DNA of 64,000 bases from Verrucomicrobiota bacterium (GTDB taxonomy: Bacteria > Verrucomicrobiota > Kiritimatiellia > UBA8416 > JABMPJ01): the NCBI GenBank assembly GCA_018648805.1, contig JABGQM010000022.1, positions 1 to 64,000 of the forward strand, given 5' to 3'. Below the pieces are notes generated by a model. It saw only the letters and a program-made list of their open reading frames with translations, was not told where the DNA came from and searched no databases. The position numbers and the translations under genes are program-made. This document shows, one piece after another, positions 63,582 to 64,000 of the stretch (positions are counted from its first letter, which is position 1; the number at the start of each line of letters is the position of its first letter).

Positions 63582-64000
63582 ATGAAGGTGGGGATTGGAC
63601 TACGGGATATCTGGCCAGAGCGCATTCGCCTGAGGTCGATTGTATCGCTATCGCTGCCGATCATGGGCGGCATGATGTCACAGAACCTGCTCAACTTGGC
63701 CGATACGGCTATGGTGGGACGGTTGGGGGCATCCGAGTTGGCGGCGGTAGGGATGGGGGGCGTGGCCACGTTCCTCGCCTTTGCTTTTCTGCTGGGGCTC
63801 TCGCCGGCGGTGCAGGCCATGGCCGCGCGCCGGTTGGGGGAAGGACGCCGTGCAGACGTGGCGCAGCCGTTGAATGCGGGCCTGATGATGGCCCTGCTGG
63901 TGGGTGTGCCGCTCGGTGCGATGCTCTATCTCGTTTCGGACAGGGCTTTCGCCCTGTTGAGTGACGACCCGGCCGTTGTCACAGCGGGGATTCCCTACCT
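63582..64000 (+). CDS. MATE-family efflux transporter, N-terminal part (cut by window edge)
   Basis: The first 139 residues of a multidrug/toxin extrusion transporter are present. The first TM segment IVSLSLPIMGGMMSQNLLNLADTAMVGRLG and the following GLSPAVQAMAARRLGEGR match the MATE (NorM/DinF) N-terminus. An ATG at 63582 follows GTGGGG; an in-frame GTG six codons earlier is possible. The full protein should be about 450 residues with 12 TM helices. The 209-base region upstream holds no other gene. Confidence 0.88.
   Translation, partial: MKVGIGLRDIWPERIRLRSIVSLSLPIMGGMMSQNLLNLADTAMVGRLGASELAAVGMGGVATFLAFAFLLGLSPAVQAMAARRLGEGRRADVAQPLNAGLMMALLVGVPLGAMLYLVSDRAFALLSDDPAVVTAGIPY

Overview
This is a GC-rich, gene-dense bacterial chromosome segment with no rRNA, tRNA or CRISPR array that I can see. 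The content fits the PVC superphylum, most like Kiritimatiellota/Verrucomicrobiota. The reasons are a complete V-type ATPase operon, a Ser/Thr kinase with an HCD catalytic loop and leucine-rich C-terminus, RNase HIII, a stand-alone AICAR transformylase, and intergenic repeat families rich in ATATCCAA/TTGGATAT. The taxonomic placement is inference; nothing in the window proves it.

Region 1 (1-17.5 kb) is a heavy-metal resistance island. It begins with a transposase-like gene cut by the window edge and a zinc-ribbon protein. A copper-type CsoR repressor with its own operator follows, then a CusCBA-like Cu(I)/Ag(I) tripartite exporter, a SAM methyltransferase and a CDF exporter. A second CzcCBA-like RND system comes next, with two small His-rich secreted proteins. 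A perfect 195-bp repeat of the 3' part of cusA brackets the methyltransferase-CDF pair.

Region 2 (17.7-23.6 kb) holds a DUF4160/DUF2442 pair, a single-domain response regulator, a DEAD-box helicase, a Gly-rich RRM protein, and a fusion of an LPG-synthase-type membrane domain with a TolB-like propeller.

Region 3 (23.8-34.6 kb) is the V-ATPase cluster in the order G-C-I-K-F-E-A-B-D. It is bracketed by two PtsN/EIIA-like proteins and a universal stress protein, and preceded by a 42-aa membrane peptide. Repeat elements sit at several gene junctions.

Region 4 (34.7-46.7 kb) contains cell-envelope glycosyltransferases, a B12-binding radical SAM protein and the DUF3570-ApbE-DUF4266 operon. The DUF3570 protein has an SGAT flavinylation-like motif, making this a candidate extracytoplasmic flavoprotein system. 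Housekeeping genes follow: AICAR transformylase, rhaA, a YggT-like gene, rnhC and proC.

Region 5 (46.7-58.5 kb) has a multi-PAS histidine kinase and a double-receiver regulator, convergent with a Tad/Flp pilus operon: two pilins, TadE/TadG-like proteins, CpaB, an FHA-TadA fusion, TadB and TadC. Secretin, TadZ and prepilin peptidase are not here. Region 6 (58.5-64 kb) has a divergent kinase-LRR membrane protein with a clear sigma70-type promoter, a cyclophilin lipoprotein, a glycine-zipper exported protein and the start of a MATE transporter. Many genes overlap by ATGA/GTGA/TGATG junctions, so several operons are probably translationally coupled.
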